Numbered from the stretch's first letter, positions 35,314 through 45,730 are shown. The stretch is 64,000 nucleotides of DNA from Gracilibacillus alcaliphilus (GCF_016909015.1 NZ_JAFBFA010000012.1:54539-118538); one strand, 5' to 3'. Notes: generated by a model not told the origin, from the sequence alone. Numbers and translations: made by a program.

Positions 35314-35586
35314 GGCTCCTCGTTTTTGTCTAGGATTAACTTTTTCATATTGTTTACGTTTACATTTTTAATAACCTTATTCTTATATTTCAGGTAACTT
35401 TATATTTTTTTGCACAAATGAATCTTAGAGATAGTTAGTCTATTGACTCTGTGTTAAAAATCCAACAAGATTGTTTCAAAACCTATTCTAGCTTTTTCTC
35501 GTCCTTTTCAATATTTTATTAAATTCATCTTTACTATATATTATTTGTTATCGACAAAGAAACTTGATCATATCAACATACTCCTT
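35314..35586 (-). promoter_or_regulatory. Control region upstream of GH95 copy 2
   Basis: TGTTTACGTTTACA (35351-35364) matches the cre consensus at 13 of 14 positions. TTTGTTATCGACAAA (35544-35558) is a dyad with arms TTTGT/ACAAA, similar in its TTATCG core to the palindrome upstream of GH29 copy 1. The rest is AT-rich. Confidence 0.5.
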
Positions 35587-36021
35587 TTACCTCTCCACAA
35601 TAACTCCTTTTTTCAAAATCATATTTGCATATAATGACTTTTCACTAGTTGTTACAATTGCATATGCTTTCTTACTCCTTTTATAGAAAGCAAAACGTTC
35701 TAACTGCTCTATATTAATATTTTCCTCTTCAGATTCTTCTAAAATTCTTCTATATGTATCCCATATTTCCGGAGTATAATTATCTCCAGTTGCGACTTCC
35801 ATTAATACAACAGGACACTTTGTATACGTATCGAGTGTAAACAGTTCCAAGATGGCTTGCAGCAGTTCAGGAATCATTAAACCATTACAATGTACAAGTT
35901 GATTTGCATGGGAGGCTGCTGGAAAATTTCCGTCCGCTAATATGATCTCATCTCCATGTCCCATTTCCATCAATACCTTTACTAATTCTGGTGATAAAGA
36001 TTGTGGTATTTTTTTCAACAT
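35587..36021 (-). CDS. fucU: L-fucose mutarotase (RbsD/FucU family)
   Basis: A 144-residue protein with the RbsD/FucU signature LMEMGHGDEIILADGNFPA (His22 and Asp near the anomeric centre) and the C-terminal AFYKRSKKAYAIVTTSEKSLYANMILKKGV, where YAN-x-ILKKG is typical of FucU. It interconverts alpha and beta L-fucose, the form needed by the next enzyme after fucosidase release. It lies between the GH43 and GH95 genes of the fucoside region. Confidence 0.92.
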   Translation of the reverse strand: MLKKIPQSLSPELVKVLMEMGHGDEIILADGNFPAASHANQLVHCNGLMIPELLQAILELFTLDTYTKCPVVLMEVATGDNYTPEIWDTYRRILEESEEENINIEQLERFAFYKRSKKAYAIVTTSEKSLYANMILKKGVIVER

Positions 36022-36330
36022 ATTATTACTTCCCCTCTGTAATAACTTAACAGTATCGTCATAAAATAATCATAGTTAGTATCCATATTTTATATTATTG
36101 TAGATAATAAATTTTCACACCTATTAAACTTCATATACTTCACTCATGGTAGTAACCTAGTCTCAACCTAATTGAACACATTTTATTTCCTTTTTTTAAA
36201 TAACTGTGTTACACATAACTCACGTTCTCTTGATTTTGTATTATATAAGTTCAAGCTCTCTGTTTTTAATATTACAAAGCAATATATTTTCCATAGCTAT
36301 GTAACTTGTTTGATTATGAGTGGTAAAAAA
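36022..36330. other. AT-rich gap without a supported gene
   Basis: Very AT-rich sequence between the fucU and GH43 genes. The only reading frames are short and low-complexity. A promoter for fucU probably lies here but no clear box pair could be assigned. Confidence 0.4.
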
Positions 36331-37989
36331 TCAGCTGCTTTCTATAGCTATATATTCAATATCAACATAGCCTTTTTCCTCTTTATTATTGTAGTTAAAG
36401 AAACCTATATAGCTTCCCATATAATCATTTCCAATTAGTTTTATACCTTCCTCCAACTCTTTAAAATCCACACCATCTACACTATATGAAAAATTACATA
36501 AATATTGAAAATTCCAATCTGATTTAAACAAAATAATATTATCTTTTACGTTTATTTCACAAATACGATAGGTTTTTTTGTTGGAGAAAAATTTAATATA
36601 TGTGCTATCGATATGCTTAGAGATACCTATACCACAATATAAACTACCAGCCATTTGAACCATCCCCGTATTTTGGCCATCTTCTAGTCCAGATAGGTCC
36701 ATTTTAGCAATAGCAGTGTTTTTCTCATATCTATAGTTTCTTTGCAGTAATGTATTACCTGCTGTCTCAATTTTATCCTTAAAAAAAGGCTTAAACGCGT
36801 ACAATCTGATAAACCCTGGTCTCTCCTCTAAAGACCACATGCTGTCTCTTGGTTGAAAGTTCCATAACCATTGAAAGGATAATTTATTAGATTGAAAGTT
36901 ATCACTTCTATCAGGAACTTTTCTTAAAGTTTTAGAGAAAGGTTTTTTTAAATTATTCCAGATCATTCTTCCTTTTTCTTTGGCACTCTGAACTATTGGC
37001 CACCCATTTTCCCAATGAATAGGCAATAAACTACAAGGTCTTCCATCCGGTCCATTCTGACCATGATGCGTGAAAAAATACCATTTTACTCCTTTCTCTG
37101 TTATAGCATCCACAATATTCCCTTGACATGGCTCGCGATAACCTTCCACTATAGGATAAGATATGTGTTCATATTCACCTGGATTATCGTAAGTACCATA
37201 ACTATTGTTATGATGCATACCATAAATTGAACTAGACTTCATCATCCAAGCCATTCGTACAGGTTGTTTATTCACAAAATAACAGCCATTATGCAAAAAA
37301 TAGTAATCACCATTTCTTTTGAAAAGTTTATTTGCTTCCGGAAAATACTCTTGGACATCATACTTATCATTCGTACAATGTATCATAACCCCTTTATCTT
37401 GCAGAGTAATTCCATCATCTGATAATTTAAAAAGCCATGACTGATAATTATTACTAAAGTTCGTACCTAAAAAATAACCTTGCCCATCATCATCCCATAG
37501 AACTGTACAATCATCCCATCCAAACTGAAAATTACTTCCATCTATTTTCTCTACTTTTTTTATATTACTCCATTGTCCAAATGGATCTTTTGTCTTAACC
37601 ATAAAAAATCCTTCATCCGGCGTTCCAAAATGAATATAATATGTTTGGTTTTTCTTATTATACGTGATACATGGAGCCCAAATACCTCTAGAGTAACCGT
37701 CCATTTTGTCCCAATTATATCGAGCATGAATTTGTGTTAAATCCCTTACCGCATGATTAATTATCGACCAATTTATTAAATCGTTTGAGTATAACACGGT
37801 TATTCCTGGTGACAATTGAAATGTAGAAGTAATTAAAAAATAGTCATGTCCAACTCTAATAATATCAGGATCTGAATAGTCACTTGGAAGAATTGGATTA
37901 TTATATGTTCCATCTCCTAAGTCGCCCCAATTTCCATGATAATTTCCTTGATCAAAAATTTCAGTCGTAGAACTTTGCAACTTAATCAT
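36331..37989 (-). CDS. Glycoside hydrolase family 43 protein (beta-xylosidase/arabinofuranosidase type)
   Basis: A 552-residue GH43 enzyme with a five-bladed propeller and a C-terminal beta-sandwich (about 340-550). General base Asp is in PILPSDYSDPDIIRV (about D40), the pKa-modulating Asp in FGWDDCTVLWDDDGQGYF (about 160) and the acid Glu in QEYFPEANKLF (about E218). No signal peptide. Length and domain layout fit the XynB/GH43_12-like group that removes xylose or arabinose from oligosaccharides. It sits within the fucose genes, suggesting a substrate carrying both fucose and pentose, such as xyloglucan or pectic side chains (inference). Confidence 0.88.
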   Translation of the reverse strand: MIKLQSSTTEIFDQGNYHGNWGDLGDGTYNNPILPSDYSDPDIIRVGHDYFLITSTFQLSPGITVLYSNDLINWSIINHAVRDLTQIHARYNWDKMDGYSRGIWAPCITYNKKNQTYYIHFGTPDEGFFMVKTKDPFGQWSNIKKVEKIDGSNFQFGWDDCTVLWDDDGQGYFLGTNFSNNYQSWLFKLSDDGITLQDKGVMIHCTNDKYDVQEYFPEANKLFKRNGDYYFLHNGCYFVNKQPVRMAWMMKSSSIYGMHHNNSYGTYDNPGEYEHISYPIVEGYREPCQGNIVDAITEKGVKWYFFTHHGQNGPDGRPCSLLPIHWENGWPIVQSAKEKGRMIWNNLKKPFSKTLRKVPDRSDNFQSNKLSFQWLWNFQPRDSMWSLEERPGFIRLYAFKPFFKDKIETAGNTLLQRNYRYEKNTAIAKMDLSGLEDGQNTGMVQMAGSLYCGIGISKHIDSTYIKFFSNKKTYRICEINVKDNIILFKSDWNFQYLCNFSYSVDGVDFKELEEGIKLIGNDYMGSYIGFFNYNNKEEKGYVDIEYIAIESS

Positions 37990-38063
37990 TTGTTAAATTG
38001 CCCTCCTCAGAATGAATAAATGAATTATTAACATCTGCTACTAATACAACCATTTATTTTTAA

Positions 38064-38888
38064 TCACTCACCAATTTTATAAAACTCACATGCATTTCCA
38101 CCAAATATTCCATCTTTCTCTAATTCATTTGGTAACGTATCTACTACCAATTGATATACCTCATCATAGCTAGCCGACAGTAAACATACCGGCCAATCAC
38201 TGCCATACATAACTCGGTTCGCGCCAAAAACATCGATTATATGCTGCACATATGGCCTGAATTGTTCGGTCTCCCAATTCTTATGCTCTGCCTCTGTAAC
38301 CATCCCTGATATTTTACAGTAAATATTCGGGTGACTTGCAATAGTTGTCATTTGATTTATCCATGGTTCTTGTTCTCCCTTTGCTATATTCGGTTTGGAT
38401 ATATGATCAATAACTCCGCGCAGCTTAACTTGATCCAAAACTTTAATTAAGGAAGTTAGTTGATCAGAGCGAACCAGTAAATCAACAGGTATATCTAACT
38501 TCTCCAAATAAGCAAAAGCTTCTAAATATGGTTCTGTTTCAATAATAGTTGCATCAGGCATATCTTGAATCATAACTCGGATTCCAATAAACTTAGGATG
38601 CTGTCTAAGCCTATCTAGTTGTTGTCTATAGTCTTCTTCTTCTAAATCTACCCATCCGACAACACCTGCTATTGTGCTGCTTTCTTCACTTAATTTTAAT
38701 AAATATTCTGTTTCAGCTATGGTTGGTGCTGCTTGTACGGTGATAGTTTGGTCTATCTTATGTTTTTTCAGATGAGGAAGCAGATCTTCTTCTTGATAAT
38801 CACGGTATAACTCGGTTATCTCCGGCGTAATCCATCCATAATCTCCGCGACCTATTCGCCAGTAATGTTGATGTGCATCTATTCGCAT
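38064..38888 (-). CDS. Amidohydrolase family protein, probable L-fuconolactonase or related sugar lactonase
   Basis: A 274-residue protein of COG3618 type. It starts MRIDAHQHYWRIGRGDYGW (HxH metal motif) and continues with GVVGWVDLEEEDYRQQLDRL, GVIDHISKPNIAKGE, YCKISGMVTEAEH and RVMYGSDWPVCLLSASY. Lactonases of oxidative L-fucose and L-rhamnose pathways belong here. A GGGAG site supports this ATG; the frame stays open 36 codons further but crosses a strong hairpin. With the mutarotase and aldo/keto reductase it gives the first three steps of non-phosphorylative L-fucose oxidation. Confidence 0.82.
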   Translation of the reverse strand: MRIDAHQHYWRIGRGDYGWITPEITELYRDYQEEDLLPHLKKHKIDQTITVQAAPTIAETEYLLKLSEESSTIAGVVGWVDLEEEDYRQQLDRLRQHPKFIGIRVMIQDMPDATIIETEPYLEAFAYLEKLDIPVDLLVRSDQLTSLIKVLDQVKLRGVIDHISKPNIAKGEQEPWINQMTTIASHPNIYCKISGMVTEAEHKNWETEQFRPYVQHIIDVFGANRVMYGSDWPVCLLSASYDEVYQLVVDTLPNELEKDGIFGGNACEFYKIGE

Positions 38889-38948
38889 GTATACTCCCGC
38901 CTTTCGATATGATATTAGATGAATTAAAAGTTTTCCAAACAATAGTTC

Positions 38949-38983
38949 AAACATGCCAAAACACCTTCTGTTTTGGCATGTTG
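38949..38983 (-). other. Hairpin between binding-protein and lactonase genes
   Basis: AACATGCCAAAAC and GTTTTGGCATGTT form a 13-bp perfect stem with a short loop, without a T tail. It may limit transcript decay or read-through after the binding-protein gene. Confidence 0.6.
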
Positions 38984-39062
38984 AAGTTAACACCATTTAT
39001 AATAAATCATCTAACAATGGAAATTGTACTATAAAATATTCATGTATTGACTTATAGATCTA

Positions 39063-40676
39063 TTATTCACTTAAATAATTATTATAAACTTCTTGGTTGA
39101 GTTCAATATACCTGTCTACACCAAGAGATTCCAGTCCTGCAATATAATCATCCCAGTCATTTTCTAAACTTAGTTCACCTGTTATAAATCGAACTGCACT
39201 CTGTTCCACATTATCTAAAATATTTGTAGATAAAGTAGCATATTCATCTTGAACTTCTTCTGGATACCATGCTGCCCAATAAGGAAACTGTTCTCTTGGT
39301 TCTTTACCTTCGTATAAATATGTGGCTTCTTGAAGGCGACGTTCATAGCCTTCATCCGTATATATGTCTTCAGCTTGTACCCATCCATCTCTATACTCTC
39401 TCGGCTGGAAAAATTGTGCACTTGCACCCCATGAGTTATTAGTGGGATCTTCTGGATGCAATTGATTTAAAATTGGTTCCACCTCTTCATTAATCGCCAG
39501 ATCCCCATCTTCCGGTTTTACCCAATCTTCTCCTTCCACTCCAAAATGAGCACGAGTGGATCCTTCCTCTGTAAACATGTAATCTAATAATTGGATTGCT
39601 TTAATTTGCACATCTTCACTTGCTTTATTAGTAATCACAAATGTAGAATTATTAAATACAGGGTAAGTATATGCTGCATATTGATGATTTGGTCCCTGTA
39701 AAGGTGGAAGAGGATTAAAATCATATTCATTTTCATTATCTATAAAGGTCTTAGGATGCGGTGCAGCTCCCGCTCCCAAGATCACATCGTCAGCATTATT
39801 ACCGAGTTGACGATACGCATCGTTATTTTGTGTAAAAGCACCCGAGTCAATCAAACCCTCAGCATATAAAGAATGAATATACTCCAGACCTTCTCGCCAT
39901 CCTTCTGTTACAGGAGCAAAATCAACTTGACCATTATTTACCAGCAATCTAGATCGTGCATCATCATATACAAAACCATTCATTAAAAATGGAATAATCG
40001 ATTCGTAAATAGTCGCTGCTGATCCACTTAATGGAATTTCATCTTGCTGTCCATTCCCATTGGGATCTTGTTCTTTAAAAGCAATCAACACATCCTTAAA
40101 TTCTTCATGTGTAGTTGGCATATCTAACCCTAATTCCTCTAACCATTCCGTATTTATCCATATTTTATTTGACCATGTACAATGAAAGCATTCTTCAAAT
40201 TGAGGAACACCATATATATTTCCATCAGGTGCTACGGCGATTCTTCTATATTCATCATTTTCCTCTAATAATTGAGATAAATTTGGTGCATGTTCTTCTA
40301 TCAACTCATTCAATGGAATTAATACCCCTTGCTTTCCATACCTTAATACTTCACTTGCCTCAAAACTATCTACCCAATTGATTAAAAAGAACACATCTGG
40401 ATAGTCCCCACTAGCTAATGAAATTTGTCTTCTTTCTTGAGCTGCCGCAGAATCATAAGATGTTGTTTGAAACGTAAAGTTGATACCAAATTCTTCTTCT
40501 GCAAATTTAGTAAATGAATTAGTTTCTAAATCCATGGTGTCACTCTTAGGCATAAACACTGACATATTTGTCACTCCATCACTATCTTGATCTGTTTCTT
40601 CTCCAGAGTCACATCCGCTTATAATAAGTAGGGCTACAAACATTACAATAAGAAATTTTATTCCTTTCATTCCCAT
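39063..40676 (-). CDS. Sugar ABC transporter substrate-binding lipoprotein (LipO/YtcQ type)
   Basis: A 537-residue large binding protein with lipobox LLIISGC (Cys about 22) and an acidic linker. The mature part shows RRQISLASGDYPDVFFLINW, WINTEWLEELGLDMPTTHEEFKDVLIAFKEQDPNGNGQQDEIPLSG (a calcium-like DPNGNGQQDE loop) and C-terminal LSLENDWDDYIAGLESLG. These mark the LipO/YtcQ group that works with LplB/LplC-type permeases. It is third in the operon after both permeases. A truncated paralogue is at 32162-32911. Substrate is probably a fucosylated oligosaccharide, judged from neighbours only. Confidence 0.9.
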   Translation of the reverse strand: MGMKGIKFLIVMFVALLIISGCDSGEETDQDSDGVTNMSVFMPKSDTMDLETNSFTKFAEEEFGINFTFQTTSYDSAAAQERRQISLASGDYPDVFFLINWVDSFEASEVLRYGKQGVLIPLNELIEEHAPNLSQLLEENDEYRRIAVAPDGNIYGVPQFEECFHCTWSNKIWINTEWLEELGLDMPTTHEEFKDVLIAFKEQDPNGNGQQDEIPLSGSAATIYESIIPFLMNGFVYDDARSRLLVNNGQVDFAPVTEGWREGLEYIHSLYAEGLIDSGAFTQNNDAYRQLGNNADDVILGAGAAPHPKTFIDNENEYDFNPLPPLQGPNHQYAAYTYPVFNNSTFVITNKASEDVQIKAIQLLDYMFTEEGSTRAHFGVEGEDWVKPEDGDLAINEEVEPILNQLHPEDPTNNSWGASAQFFQPREYRDGWVQAEDIYTDEGYERRLQEATYLYEGKEPREQFPYWAAWYPEEVQDEYATLSTNILDNVEQSAVRFITGELSLENDWDDYIAGLESLGVDRYIELNQEVYNNYLSE

Positions 40677-40756
40677 TCACTCCCCTTTATTTAAAATAGA
40701 CTTTAAACAAACTGTAGATTACTTCTTTGATCACCTCCTCAAATATCCGGATTTCA

Positions 40757-41659
40757 TCAACCTTTAACAGAACCAAGTAACATTCCTTTGACAAAATACT
40801 TTTGAGCAAATGGATAAATAATCAAGACGGGTATACTAGATACCACAATTAAAGAATATTGCATTAAATTAGCCAATTGTTGTCTTCTCTGTTGTTCCGC
40901 AATATCTAGATTCCCTCCTGATTGGGTTTGAGTTATTAAAATCTCTCTTAATTCCAATTGTAAAGGGAATAGATCTTCTGTTCTTAAAAAGATCATGGCA
41001 TCAAAATAACTGTTCCATTGAAAGACTGCATACATTAGAGCAAGCACTGCAATAATTGGCTTCGATAATGGTATAACAACATGCCAAAGAAATTTTATAC
41101 TGCTGCAACCATCCATTTCACTAGCTTCTACTAATTCTTCTGGAATACTTGCTTGAAAAAATGTTCTGGCTATAATAACTTGCCAAACTGCAATCGCTTT
41201 TGGTATTAAGATTGCCCATGGTGTATCAAGCATTCCTAATCGTTGGACTACTAAATATTCAGGGATTAAACCTCCGTAAAATAACATAGTAAAAAGAATA
41301 AAAATCATTAGAATTTTTTTACCATAGAAATTCTTCCTGGATAATGGATATGCAAATATTATAGTGAGAAAAACAGCAATAAACGTATAACCGATTGTAT
41401 AGAGAATGGAATTTCTAAATCCTCTCATAACACTTGAGTTATTCAAAACTTCTTTATAGCCTTCAAGTGAAAAATCGACTGGCCACAACCACACTTGTCC
41501 GGCTGTTACTGCTTCTGGACTACTTATCGAAGCGCTTACTATATAAACAAGTGGGTAGAGGACTACTAATGTAATAACGCTCAAGTAAAAATAGATCAGT
41601 ATTAAAAGAATTCTATCATTATAAGATTCTCTAATAGTACTTTTTTTCTTTTTCATCAA
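40757..41659 (-). CDS. Carbohydrate ABC transporter permease, LplC/YtcP type
   Basis: A 300-residue membrane protein with six segments. LYPLVYIVSASISSPEAVTAGQVWLWPVDFSLEGYKEVL and the EAA loop VEASEMDGCSSIKFLWHVVIP (about 180) are typical of the LplC subgroup, as is the tail KYFVKGMLLGSVKG. It follows the LplB-type permease by 12 bases and precedes the binding protein. Confidence 0.92.
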   Translation of the reverse strand: MMKKKKSTIRESYNDRILLILIYFYLSVITLVVLYPLVYIVSASISSPEAVTAGQVWLWPVDFSLEGYKEVLNNSSVMRGFRNSILYTIGYTFIAVFLTIIFAYPLSRKNFYGKKILMIFILFTMLFYGGLIPEYLVVQRLGMLDTPWAILIPKAIAVWQVIIARTFFQASIPEELVEASEMDGCSSIKFLWHVVIPLSKPIIAVLALMYAVFQWNSYFDAMIFLRTEDLFPLQLELREILITQTQSGGNLDIAEQQRRQQLANLMQYSLIVVSSIPVLIIYPFAQKYFVKGMLLGSVKG

Positions 41660-41671
41660 TCTAACCCCTTT

Positions 41672-42625
41672 CTACCATAGTCCATTACCTGAAATCTTTT
41701 TAGCTACTGAATTAACTATAACCAGCAAGATCAAATTAATGATGGAGTTAAATAACCCAACAGCAGTAGCAAAACTAAAATTAGCGTTAATAATCCCCAT
41801 TTTATAAACATAAGTTTGTAAAATTTCAGAGGTGCTTAAATTTAAAGGATTCTGTAACAGATATACTTTCTCAAACCCTATTGCCATTAGATTACCTACA
41901 CTTAAAATTAAGATAATAACAATTGTTGGCATAATCCCCGGGATATCAATATTCCATATCTTTTGTAACCTGGAAGCACCATCAATTTTGGCAGCTTCGT
42001 ATTGTTGTCTATCAATACCAGCAAGTGCTGCCAAATAAATAATCGCTGAATAACCAGTAACCTGCCAAGCATCCGACCAAACAAAGATAGACCTAAACAT
42101 ATCAGCCTGTCCTAGAAAGTTAATGGCATCAATCCCTACCAATCCTAACAAGTCATTCACAATTCCAGTCCTTGGGGAAAGCATCAGAATTAGCATGGAT
42201 ACAATAATAACTGTAGAAATAAAGTAAGGTGCATATGTTAGCGTTTGTACTGAACGTTTAAAAATACCATCTTTTATTTCATTCAGCGATAATGCCAACA
42301 GTATTGGCAATGGAAAAGTTACTGCCAATTGAAAAACACTTAATAAAAAGGTATTTCTAATTAGATCCCATGCTACCGGGTTATTAAAGAAATTCTCAAA
42401 ATGCTTCCAACCAACCCAAGGGCTTCCTATAATTCCTTGAACTACATTGTAGTCTTTAAAAGCAATGACTGCGCCAAACATTGGTATATACTTAAAAATG
42501 ACAAAATACAATACTGGCAGCATCATAAGAAGATACAATTGCCAATGCCTCTGAAAACTTCTTTTTGCTAAATGCCTTTGTGTTACCTTTTTTATTTCTT
42601 TAGATTGATCAAGTGATTGCTCCAT
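41672..42625 (-). CDS. Carbohydrate ABC transporter permease, LplB/YteP type
   Basis: A 317-residue permease with YLLMMLPVLYFVIFKYIPMFGAVIAFKDY at the first membrane segment and EAA loop YEAAKIDGASRLQKIWNIDIPG (about 205). GAGGGGG lies eight bases before this ATG; an earlier in-frame ATG at 42646 would put that site inside the gene, so the later one was chosen. First gene of the fucoside-region importer; a perfect cre match lies just upstream. Confidence 0.9.
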   Translation of the reverse strand: MEQSLDQSKEIKKVTQRHLAKRSFQRHWQLYLLMMLPVLYFVIFKYIPMFGAVIAFKDYNVVQGIIGSPWVGWKHFENFFNNPVAWDLIRNTFLLSVFQLAVTFPLPILLALSLNEIKDGIFKRSVQTLTYAPYFISTVIIVSMLILMLSPRTGIVNDLLGLVGIDAINFLGQADMFRSIFVWSDAWQVTGYSAIIYLAALAGIDRQQYEAAKIDGASRLQKIWNIDIPGIMPTIVIILILSVGNLMAIGFEKVYLLQNPLNLSTSEILQTYVYKMGIINANFSFATAVGLFNSIINLILLVIVNSVAKKISGNGLW

Positions 42626-42648
42626 TTCATTTACCCCCTCTTCCATAA

Positions 42649-42662
42649 AGGAAACGCTTACA
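42649..42662 (-). promoter_or_regulatory. cre site at the head of the third importer operon
   Basis: AGGAAACGCTTACA matches TGWAANCGNTWNCW on the minus strand at all positions. It lies 24 bases before the permease start, where CcpA would block transcription. Confidence 0.65.
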
Positions 42663-42917
42663 GAAAATTTAACATGGTTATAACTAACTGCAAACAGACA
42701 AGTTCATTAGCTAGGTACAATCTTAGAAATTTTCATATATTCAAAAAAGGTACATTTTCCGATCAAAGGTACCTTCTATGTTGCTTCTCCAAGCTACTAA
42801 CAGTAAGGCGGTGTATAGCCTCTCCTGAATGGCAAGGACAATTTCTCCTCTTATTTTCGATACCATTCGGAAGAAATTATTACAGGGCAAAAGAAAAAAT
42901 AAAGGTAATAACTATAC
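42663..42917. other. Gap between importer operon and AraC regulator gene
   Basis: AT-rich promoter-bearing sequence for the importer operon. It contains paired GGTAC/GTACC boxes around 42748-42772 as a possible imperfect dyad. No gene is supported. Confidence 0.35.
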
Positions 42918-42957
42918 AAAAAAAAGAATGAGTGCCATTTTGCTAACTCACTCATTC
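42918..42957 (-). terminator. Terminator after the membrane AraC regulator gene
   Basis: GAATGAGTG and CACTCATTC arms with a T8 tail on the minus strand. About 170 bases separate it from the regulator stop. Confidence 0.8.
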
Positions 42958-43126
42958 AAAAAATATTATTTTGATGCCTCCTATTTATTAATTAATGTTG
43001 TATAAACAGACAAGAACAGCACTCTGATTATTTACTTTTTATATTCTGCTATCGGTCTTATATGGATCAAATCATATTTAAATTTCTTTTCGCAAATTTT
43101 GCCTAATAAAAATCCATATCATTATT

Positions 43127-45430
43127 TTAATTCTGTTTAAAATTCTTTGGATCATTTACCGTTTTTCTAAATTGATTAGGAGTCATGTTATAAATTCGCT
43201 TAAAAGCTCTTCTAAAAGAATGCGCACTGCTATAGCCTGACTCTTCTGCTATAGCATTAATCGTTTTCGTGGTATTTGTTAATAAATATATTGCTTTTTC
43301 CATTCTTACTTTTTCTAAATATTCATATAAATACTCCCCTGTCTCTTCTTTAAAGATTTGTGAAATATACTTCTCTGTGCGCGATAGATGTTCGGCAATC
43401 ATATAAATAGTTAATTCAGTCTCTTGATAGTGCTGATCAACATATCTTTTTATCTCATTAATAACAGTATTGTTCGTATCTTTACGATTTTTCTTAATGA
43501 ATCCACAATAAAGATGAATAACATCGATAAATTGTTGCTCCATTTCATCTCTTCCTTCTTCTAGCTTTATGGTTCTTAACCTTTTTCGTATCGAATCAGT
43601 AACCTTATGCTGACGAAATATATATTGATCTAGTATTTTATAGAAAGTTCCTCTTACCTCATAAATAAATTGTTCATACATATCCATCGATAAGTTTCTA
43701 TTCTCCATATTCTCTAATAGAAGTTCTTTAATAATTTCTTCCGCTTCTATAGCTTCTCCATCCTTTAAACATTTTAATAATCGGAATTCAAATTCCAGGG
43801 GATAATAAAATACAGTAGTCTCTTTCATCAAATCATCATACCAATATAAAGTTTGTTTGTCTGTAGAAAAATGTGCATAGTCTATTGCTTGTTTTGCCTC
43901 ATTATAGGATCGGCTAATATCTGATATAGACTGAAACGATTGTCCAAGTCCAATTTTTAATAAAATTCTATATTCTGTTTGTAATGATTGAGTTAATTGT
44001 TTAAACATATCATCAATCTTTTTTTGCAATAATTCTTTATCCTCCCTCGTTAAAAAAATATATATTAATTTATCAGAATAAAAATTAGTCACATGAAACT
44101 TATCACATAATTTTAAAGACTCTTGCTGTATGACAACTCGAAGAGCATTTAATTCCTCATATATTTCCCTGCTTGTTAATTCTTCATAACCTTCTACTTT
44201 TACAATTGCGACATAACCATTGTCATAATCAATATCAACATTTGCTTGACTTGCATTGTCATGAAGATTACTATCTCTTTCATTTATTTCACCAGACAAC
44301 AATTGTTTAATAAAGGCATCTTTTAATAAAGGCTTTTGTTCTCTTAATTGTTTTTGTAAAGTTGAATTTGTAGATATTAATTTTGTCACATTACCGTGCA
44401 AGAAATCGTATTCATTTTTAGTTTCAGGATCAGCATACTCTTTTAAAGTTTTGATTACGTTATTAATAGGATGACTATTTCTGTATGCAAATACTAAACA
44501 TATTATAAGACCAATAATAAATGTAATACTGGTAATCGACCAAGTGATATACTTAATAGGAGCTGCCTCTTGAACTAGTACCTCTTTCGGAATACCAGCT
44601 ACATATATCCAATCATTCTTTTCAGATTGAGAAGAAATCAACAAAATATCATTTTCCAAATAAGTTGAATCTTTCGATGTTACCACTGCTTCCCTAATGC
44701 TATTAATTTCCTCCATGTCAATTCCATTTGCGGTGATAAGTTGTTTATTCTCATCTAAAATAAACGCCCAACCATTAAATTGTTCGTTTATTCCTTTAAT
44801 TACATTATTTAATAATTTGTTATCAATAGGTACTATAATGGAGCCATTCGTTCCTGTAAAATCATTCATAGGTAAAGGCTGTACGTATGTGATGATATTA
44901 GTCAAGGTTTCTCCTTTTATATAACGTTTGCTAGGAATAATTTTCCTTTCTGCTTTCAAAATATTTTCTTCCCAATCTGACATAGACATATTCTCATAAT
45001 GTTTGCTTGCATAAAAGTGATGAGGACGATGAAATACAGAGCCTGGAGTTATAATCAATTCGGATTCTTTTGAATAAATATAAAAATCTTCTAAAAATTC
45101 GTTTGTACTGGCATAAGGGGAGATTTTACTATCTAACTGTCTAAGGATAGAAACCATACTTCTTTCGTCCGTTCCTGGCTTATTAAGTATCGTATTTAGG
45201 TCGTTGTCCAAGGATAGCTGTATAACAAACCGATCAATTTCCTCTAATTTTTGTTCCAATATTTCTCTACTCTTATTTAAAACTTGTTTACTATTCATGA
45301 TTGAATATTTTTCTGCAGTATCCAATGAGACTTGATAAGATATAAGACCAGCTATTAAAGGTAGTATTAAAATTATAAGATAGGAAACCAAAAACCTTCT
45401 GAAAACCTTATTAGTTTTTTGTCGTTTCAT
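43127..45430 (-). CDS. Membrane-anchored AraC family regulator with extracellular sensing domain
   Basis: A 767-residue one-component regulator. A membrane segment at about 12-32 and another at about 290-310 (TWSITSITFIIGLIICLVFAY) bracket an extracellular Cache-like domain. A cytoplasmic linker follows, then a C-terminal AraC double helix-turn-helix (about 665-760: LTIYMIAEHLSRTEKYISQIFKEETG and SGYSSAHSFRRAFKRIYNMTPNQFRK). It has no kinase motifs. This layout accompanies LplB/LplC-type importers in Bacilli and Paenibacilli. It probably senses an external sugar and activates the importer operon 480 bases downstream. Confidence 0.9.
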   Translation of the reverse strand: MKRQKTNKVFRRFLVSYLIILILPLIAGLISYQVSLDTAEKYSIMNSKQVLNKSREILEQKLEEIDRFVIQLSLDNDLNTILNKPGTDERSMVSILRQLDSKISPYASTNEFLEDFYIYSKESELIITPGSVFHRPHHFYASKHYENMSMSDWEENILKAERKIIPSKRYIKGETLTNIITYVQPLPMNDFTGTNGSIIVPIDNKLLNNVIKGINEQFNGWAFILDENKQLITANGIDMEEINSIREAVVTSKDSTYLENDILLISSQSEKNDWIYVAGIPKEVLVQEAAPIKYITWSITSITFIIGLIICLVFAYRNSHPINNVIKTLKEYADPETKNEYDFLHGNVTKLISTNSTLQKQLREQKPLLKDAFIKQLLSGEINERDSNLHDNASQANVDIDYDNGYVAIVKVEGYEELTSREIYEELNALRVVIQQESLKLCDKFHVTNFYSDKLIYIFLTREDKELLQKKIDDMFKQLTQSLQTEYRILLKIGLGQSFQSISDISRSYNEAKQAIDYAHFSTDKQTLYWYDDLMKETTVFYYPLEFEFRLLKCLKDGEAIEAEEIIKELLLENMENRNLSMDMYEQFIYEVRGTFYKILDQYIFRQHKVTDSIRKRLRTIKLEEGRDEMEQQFIDVIHLYCGFIKKNRKDTNNTVINEIKRYVDQHYQETELTIYMIAEHLSRTEKYISQIFKEETGEYLYEYLEKVRMEKAIYLLTNTTKTINAIAEESGYSSAHSFRRAFKRIYNMTPNQFRKTVNDPKNFKQN

Positions 45431-45681
45431 TATTAATCTCCTTTAAGAACGGAATATTTTTTAATTGTATTATACCTTATTTAAAAAAAAAGAAATTTAT
45501 ATTCTTAGCCAACTTTACTTCACAAAGATAAGTATATACAGCTGTTTAATGATTAATAACAGAACTTCCTAACATACTATAGTGCTACCGTTCTTCAAGA
45601 AACAAAACCGAGATTCTTATCAACAAAGCTAGAAAAACTATAGAATATAAATTACTATTTCCAAGGAAATGTTTCTTGAAA

Positions 45682-45717
45682 AACTAAAGCCGAAATGTAA
45701 TAATTTCGGCTTTAGTT
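45682..45717 (-). terminator. Terminator after GH29 copy 2
   Basis: A perfect 14-bp stem ACTAAAGCCGAAAT/ATTTCGGCTTTAGT with a six-base loop and a TTTTTCAAG tail on the minus strand, 14 bases after the stop codon. Confidence 0.9.
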
Positions 45718-45730
45718 CGTAGTATTCTAA

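Noticed and set aside
38889..38996. N-terminal extension of the fuconolactonase-like protein
   Set aside because: It crosses a 13-bp hairpin, lacks a ribosome site and the family starts at MRIDAHQHYW.
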